Shown here piece by piece: positions 59,285 through 64,000 of a stretch of DNA of 64,000 nucleotides. Both the position numbers and the translations under genes were made by a program. Source of the stretch: Mactra quadrangularis. Its lineage: Eukaryota; Mollusca; Bivalvia; Venerida; Mactridae. The notes below the pieces were generated by a model. That model saw only the letters and a program-made list of their open reading frames with translations, did not search any database and was not told the DNA's origin. The stretch spans positions 32,216,895 to 32,280,894 of the forward strand of contig CM046311.1 in NCBI GenBank assembly GCA_025267735.1. The letters are read 5' to 3'. How positions within the stretch are numbered: position 1 is the stretch's first letter; the number at the start of each line of letters is the position of its first letter.

Positions 59285-59645
59285 TGTTCATGAAATAATG
59301 AACTACTCAAGCCATTTATGAACAGTTCATGAACAATACTTCAACAGTAATCAATCAAAGTTCACTAACTGTATTTTGTGAATAGTTTTTCCGGTAGTTT
59401 TTAACCTGTTCATGAAACATTCATGAACTAACATGTACACTGATTCTTGATAAGGTCATGAACTTATATTATTTACAGACCATTAGTTCATGAAATATTT
59501 AAGAAAAATGGGCTGTTTATGATCAAAACAATTAATGAACATTTGATGAATTTGTGACATTTTATCTTCAAGACTATTCCATGAACTGTTCATGAACTTG
59601 ATTCATGAACCTGAAAGAATTATTCATGAACTATGCATGACCTGA
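59285..59645. repeat. Cluster of TTCATGAAC palindromes
   Basis: More than ten occurrences of TTCATGAA, GTTCATGAAC or single ATGAAC/GTTCAT words in 360 bp, spaced irregularly. No clean tandem unit is visible. Confidence 0.7.
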
Positions 59646-60502
59646 AAATGATCATTTATTTGGGGTACTGATATTATTATTATCATTATTCATATACTTC
59701 ATGACTTTAATAATGTACATGCTGCCCCTGATGACCTAAATTTGGGTTCAGGCAACTTGTCACTCCTACTAAACATTTGGTTCAGGCAAGTAAATGTATA
59801 GCTGGTTGTCCAACTGGGCAACCTTCTTAAAAATAAAGTCAAGCCCTGTACATTTATAATATATCTGTTATGTTCAGGATTTGAAGATCTAGTCTGATTT
59901 CATGCATTTTAGCTAAGGTAGGCTAGCATGGTGGGGGCCACAGCGGTGGCCTATGTAACTTTTGAGAGGATAGCCAGTCATTATAAGGAAGCTTATCATA
60001 ATGGGGGAATTTATCAAGACTACCTATTGTATATATACTTCACATGGAAATGTGGAAATAAAATAGACAACTCCATTGACCCCTTCCTGAAAAAATCTGG
60101 ACCAATTAAACTCATGTTATACACTTTTGACATTAATTCTAGAAATCCCAGTTGGGGTGGAAGGTACTGAGTCCCCATATGTTTGTCCCCCCTCTCCCTC
60201 CAGATGATAAGACTTAGATCTGTCCTCGCAGTTTATACTCATAAAACATATAATATACTACAGGTATTTATTTACACATGCATATATTTAATTTAATGAT
60301 GAAATGATGATTAGGAAATACATATGTATTTTATTATAACTAATTGATTCATTCATCATTAATCATAAGACAGTTAAACCTGTGTAAATGGTCACCCATA
60401 TTCTGACTTGACCTGTAACTAGTTTCATGCTGGCCAAATATTAATCTAATTGCCACTTTAATATATTATATTATTGTATTAAGCAATATTTTGACTTAAA
60501 TG
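59646..60502. other. Intron 1, nothing firmly recognised
   Basis: Contains an 80-codon plus ORF (59928-60170) without splice support. AT-rich otherwise. Confidence 0.4.
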
Positions 60503-60790
60503 GGCCATTCTCCCTCCAGTCCTACCACTGATTCTAACTCATGTAAGGCAGTTGTCACTCACTGATTAGGAAGTATGCACCTTTAAGAAGTATGTAACAG
60601 GTCAGTGTATTATCAAAAATCTTACGCTAATTTAGCTATACAATATAATGTAGTTTACAATGAATAACCGTTGTAAGACTTTTGGTAATAAGCGCCCCTG
60701 GTTAACATCTAAATCCATAAATTTAGCCTTTCCTAGAACTGTGAGTAGGTTGTTCTATACAATGTGTTGCAATGATGTTACATCAATAAA
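60503..60790 (+). repeat. SINE-A with an internal foreign segment
   Basis: CCATTCTCCCTCCAGTCCTACCACTGATTC through AAGTATGCACC, then about 90 unrelated bases, then GGTTAACATCTAAATCC...CAATGTGTTGCAATGATGTTA. The head is absent. Confidence 0.75.
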
Positions 60791-61483
60791 TAAGTGGAAG
60801 CAAAGATGGGCTGCCTTTGGTAGAAAGGGTTCAGGATTATTGATATCATAGCAACTATGATACACACATATATATTGATGAGAAACCCCCTTAACCCCCT
60901 TCATTAATAGCAAGCACAAATTAATTTTTTTCACGACTTTGCTCTCCAATTAGTGGGCTAAAAGCTTTAATTAGATTTTGATTACATGATTGCAAATGTT
61001 AAATTGTCCACAGGCAGCCCAATGTTTGCAATATAACTGTTCTCAACCTTAATTCAATATTTCCAAGGTCTCATAAAAACTGACTTCAATAAAAGCCCAG
61101 GCTGGAGACAAATTCTCTTTAACAAATTGACATTGCACAACCTATCTTGTCAGTTGGCAGTGCTTTATATGTAAATTCATAAGTCTTGTTTTTATCAGTT
61201 TCACAGAACATCTAGCTCAAAATCAAAGGTCATTTTATAGCTGATCAAGATTGGCTGGAAAGAAGAGAAAGGAAATCCAGGCAACTCACCCCTTATCTTT
61301 TTCAATATAGATATCCAGATTTTTAAAGCTATGAAAAAACTCTTGCCAAGCTAAATTCCATTATTCATTAAGTGTGTTGTATCTTCATAAATGAAGAATC
61401 ACATACATTCTATACAATTTTTTGTAACGGTGGAACAAGAATATCCTTGCAAGGGGAAGTGGAGAAACATTGTTTTTTTTATA

Positions 61484-61765
61484 TTTGGGGTTTAATGCTG
61501 GGTTCATCAATTTAGGTTTTGTTACGGTGGTCAGCGCAACTAACCTAGCTTTCCATAACCCTTGCATATAACCAGTACTTACCAATCCTTCCACAAGGCC
61601 TGCAACTTCTTTATGTACCTTCTTAATTAATGATGGAAAATTGACATTATTGTCAAATTTTCATTGAAAGGTATAACTGCCTCGGGTGGGATAGAACCTG
61701 TACCCCTTTCAGGACACAAGATTTGAAATTTTGGTGTCACCAACAGAGCTACAGACCGAGGTTAA
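61484..61765 (-). repeat. SINE-B, full length
   Basis: Tail TTTGGGGTTTAATGCTGGG, body TAACCTAGCTTTCCATAACCC and TTATTGTCAAATTTTCATTGAAAGG, head GGGATAGAACCTGTACCCC...AGCTACAGACCGAGG. Confidence 0.87.
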
Positions 61766-62084
61766 AAAGCCCATTGGTTCAATCCATGCTTCGGGGATAG
61801 TACATTGCAACATGTACAACATTTTGAATATAGTTTGTATAGAAATGACTTGCAAATTTAATATCCACTAGTGTAGCTTTCCTCTGAACCCCCTTCTCAC
61901 TAGAGCTGTCATTTCTTTAATACATTTTCGTGACAAAATGTGGAGAAGTTGACAGAATACTGAAAACAGGCCCACTGAGAGCCATTCACTTACAACCTTT
62001 TATAACCATCCATTAATGATTGATGCAAATGACTTAAGCAAACAGAAATTTCCATCAATTCACACCCCATAAATTTGTTTTCAG

Positions 62085-62185
62085 ACTAATTTTAGAAATG
62101 CTGCACGAAAATCAATCCAGAATAATCATAAAGCCCAGTGCCAAGAAATATCGTCCACGGACGCCACTCGATTTTCTGGATGTAT
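62085..62185 (+). other. Weak plus-strand exon candidate
   Basis: After TTTGTTTTCAG (ending 62086) a plus frame reads LILEMLHENQSRIIIKPSAK and continues to PRTPLDFLD at a GTATAA donor-like site or an immediate TAA. The peptide looks protein-like, but the CpG-rich patch lowers stop frequency and no partner exon was found. It lies within intron 1 of the minus-strand gene. Confidence 0.2.
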
Positions 62186-62419
62186 AATAATTATTAACCG
62201 TATAAGGAAGATCAAAGACAGTCGCCGATTTTGCCGACGATTTTCTGCCTCCACGAGACGTCGTGAGAAGATTACTCGAGAAGATTATTGTAAATTAATT
62301 TCAGAATTTCTCGATATCATCTTAATTTTATATTCTTTGCAAATTAAACAAATAACGTAGACATTTGAAGATTTTATCAACCACAGAATAAAAATAAATA
62401 AATAAATGATAAAGCATAC

Positions 62420-62495
62420 CCCATATATTTAACCAGCCGACGATTTTGCACGGAAACTTTAAATTCAAATTTCGCCGTCGTTTCCTGTACGACAT
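62420..62495 (-). CDS. Exon 1 (coding part) of an unrecognised multi-exon gene
   Basis: The gene reads right to left. This exon gives 25 codons plus one base, beginning MSYRKRRRNL and ending GWLNIW, then a G|GTATGC donor. The ATG at 62495 is chosen because it lies in a CpG-rich patch and the exon ends in phase 1, which exon 2 needs (G+AT = Asp). An in-frame GTG lies five codons upstream but is not preferred. The N-terminus is strongly basic (RKRRR), followed by a KIVGWL motif that could be the first strand of a PH-like domain. The full seven-exon model (62495 to 2091) codes for about 193 residues. The protein is not recognised. The exon boundaries are read from the sequence; the PH-like idea is only a guess. 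Confidence 0.6.
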
Positions 62496-62900
62496 TTTGC
62501 TTAATTCCACAAAAATACGAAATAATCACTAAGTAAACACTCCATATAAGAATACAATCACTGATATTTCACTTAACCCGTTGTAACACCTTATGTCCCA
62601 CGTGAAAACTTAATATTGCGTCGTCTGTCAAATACGCCTTCGCGCGTTAAACTGATATCTTAATTTCCCGCTAGGTGGCGCGGTAATAGGAAATCAATCG
62701 TCAGAATTGAAATACGTGCAGCTCGTGCAATCTTGATTAACTGCACACTTAGTTCTTAGCTCATCCGTGTATTTATCGTATATCATGTAGTCACGTAGAT
62801 TTAATATTATTTGTGTCTATTCTGATCTGCCTTATTCGCAGAAAATTGGTTCGATTTTTTTTTGGTTGATTGAAAACGCATCAATGTTTAAAGCTTTCGT
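62496..62900 (-). promoter_or_regulatory. CpG-rich promoter and 5' UTR region
   Basis: CpG is clearly more frequent here than in the rest of the window (for example gcgtcgtctg, cttcgcgcg and ggcgcggt). The patch begins just upstream of the proposed start codon. No convincing TATA box was seen. The CpG-rich patch extends into exon 1 and the start of intron 1 (to about 62.15 kb), as expected for an unmethylated promoter in a mosaic-methylated invertebrate genome. The transcription start is not located. Confidence 0.5.
62668..62681 (+). promoter_or_regulatory. CTCF-like site CCGCTAGGTGGCGC
   Basis: This 14-mer fits the bilaterian CTCF core (CCASYAGRKGGCRS) at every position except the third (G for A). 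It lies about 170 bp upstream of the proposed ATG inside the CpG-rich patch. Binding is inferred from the motif alone. Confidence 0.4.
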
Positions 62901-64000
62901 CGTTTAATAAATAATGCATTAAGTTTAATTGAACGCCATCCATGGGATAGTGTCCTCGTTGAAATGACTTACATAGAACGAATGAATACACGACGTTAAC
63001 TTACAGCTAATAGATTATTTTAAGTGATGTGAAATGAGCTGATATTTGTCAATGCCCTTTGTTCAATTCAAGGTCGAAATGCTAAAAACTAAATCTGACG
63101 TCAATTTTGCATGTATGAGCTTTTATTTTTTGCAATTATTTTTATGCGATCAAGATATATCTTTCCAAGAGTATTTACAAATTTACACAACCAATTATCT
63201 ATTTACCAATTTAAAATATAGAAAGATGTTTTGTGTCAAAGGAATAAATGCTTTACGATAAAGGGAGACAACTGTAACAAGTGAAAAACAAAAGTTTAAT
63301 AGTTGTCTCCCTTAGATTGGTTGAAACCGCAGAATCCGTGTTTGTGATCACATCACACTATTTTTGGTCTTGATGATGCTTATTAAGGTGTTGTTCATAG
63401 AAATTATACGATTAACAACATCTTAATTCCTTTTTAAAAAGAATTATGATATTTCAGAAAAAAGCCAACTGTTTTCCCACTTTATAGTGATAATTAAGAC
63501 TGTCCAATTGCTGGTTCAAGCAATCTTATAGTTGTTTTATTAAACTGTCACAACTTAAATAATTACACGATCACTGAATCTGATATGTTTAACTCATTTT
63601 GAACTTGTTATTTCCCCAATAATAAAATCGCTGCAAGTATAGTTCATCAATAATTAATATGAACTGATCTCTCCATGGTTAAAAAGAAGTTGAATAACTC
63701 ACATCCAGTTACTGTGTAATTATTTAAGTTGGGACAAGTTGATAAAAGAGCACTATACCTCTAGTATTCAAGTCAGTTTGTCTATTAACTTTTTTCTACA
63801 AATCATTTAGTTCCCTTACATTTCAGATATAGTCATTAAACTGAAGGATTTTTGCCACCAATAGGTTCATTACCCCGATGCCTAAACTATAGCCATTTAA
63901 CATTGAACTGAAAGAATTTGTCTATTTATTCGTTAACTGGTCTTTAAAAACTCATACATCATCCCTTACCTAACAAAAATCCTCACTCTGCTTTTCCCAG
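62901..64000. other. Upstream flank with a GGGAGACAACT hairpin
   Basis: Right of the promoter no gene was recognised. 63262-63314 is an inverted repeat, AAGGGAGACAACT and AGTTGTCTCCCTT (13 bp exact), with a loop of about 27 bases. It carries the same motif as 36386-36444. Confidence 0.55.

Overview
This window looks like AT-rich nuclear DNA from a marine mollusc, most likely a bivalve. The evidence is sparse GT-AG exons in very long introns, three families of tRNA-derived SINE, many short palindromic MITEs, several minisatellites, and scattered GGGAG(A/T)(T/C)AACT motifs of a kind I associate with mollusc DNA. The taxon call is inference. There is no operon structure, CRISPR array, phage or plasmid signature.

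One gene can be supported, on the minus strand, across almost the whole window. It starts in a CpG-rich promoter patch near 62.5 kb (ATG at 62495). It continues through exons at 33.0, 31.9, 6.2, 3.2 and 2.9 kb, and may end at 2.1 kb with a poly(A) signal at 1990-1995. All six internal junctions agree in reading phase, giving about 193 residues. The protein is not recognised; its N-terminal half weakly resembles a PH-type beta fold. Introns 1 (about 29 kb) and 3 (about 26 kb) hold most of the window and are packed with repeats.

Region by region: 1-480 is a 30-bp minisatellite cut by the window edge. 2-6.3 kb holds the last four exons. 4.9-5.2 kb is a GAT microsatellite grown from a LINE-like 3' tail. 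5.76-6.15 kb is a complete hAT-type MITE. 6.3-12.3 kb holds SINEs and fold-back elements. 12.4-14.9 kb is a 2.5-kb array of 42-bp units. 15-17 kb holds degenerate tandem repeats. 17-31 kb is dense in SINEs and MITEs. 31.9-33.1 kb holds exons 2 and 3, with an intron that contains decayed tandem copies of the start of exon 3. 33.8-42 kb holds two MULE-like MITEs and a hAT MITE inside a SINE. 42-54 kb holds more SINEs, a MULE-like MITE inside a SINE, and a hAT MITE inside an older hAT element. 55.1-55.9 kb is a 48/49-bp minisatellite. 58-59.7 kb holds a 40-bp tandem repeat and a cluster of TTCATGAAC palindromes. 62.1-62.9 kb is the CpG-rich promoter with a CTCF-like site.

Most long ORFs here are by-products of tandem repeats whose unit is a multiple of three, or of SINE bodies, and are not annotated as genes. 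The most informative observations are the exon-3 remnants in intron 2, a MITE family with 9-bp target duplications, two in-window nested insertions, and a 3' tail shared by two otherwise different SINE families.
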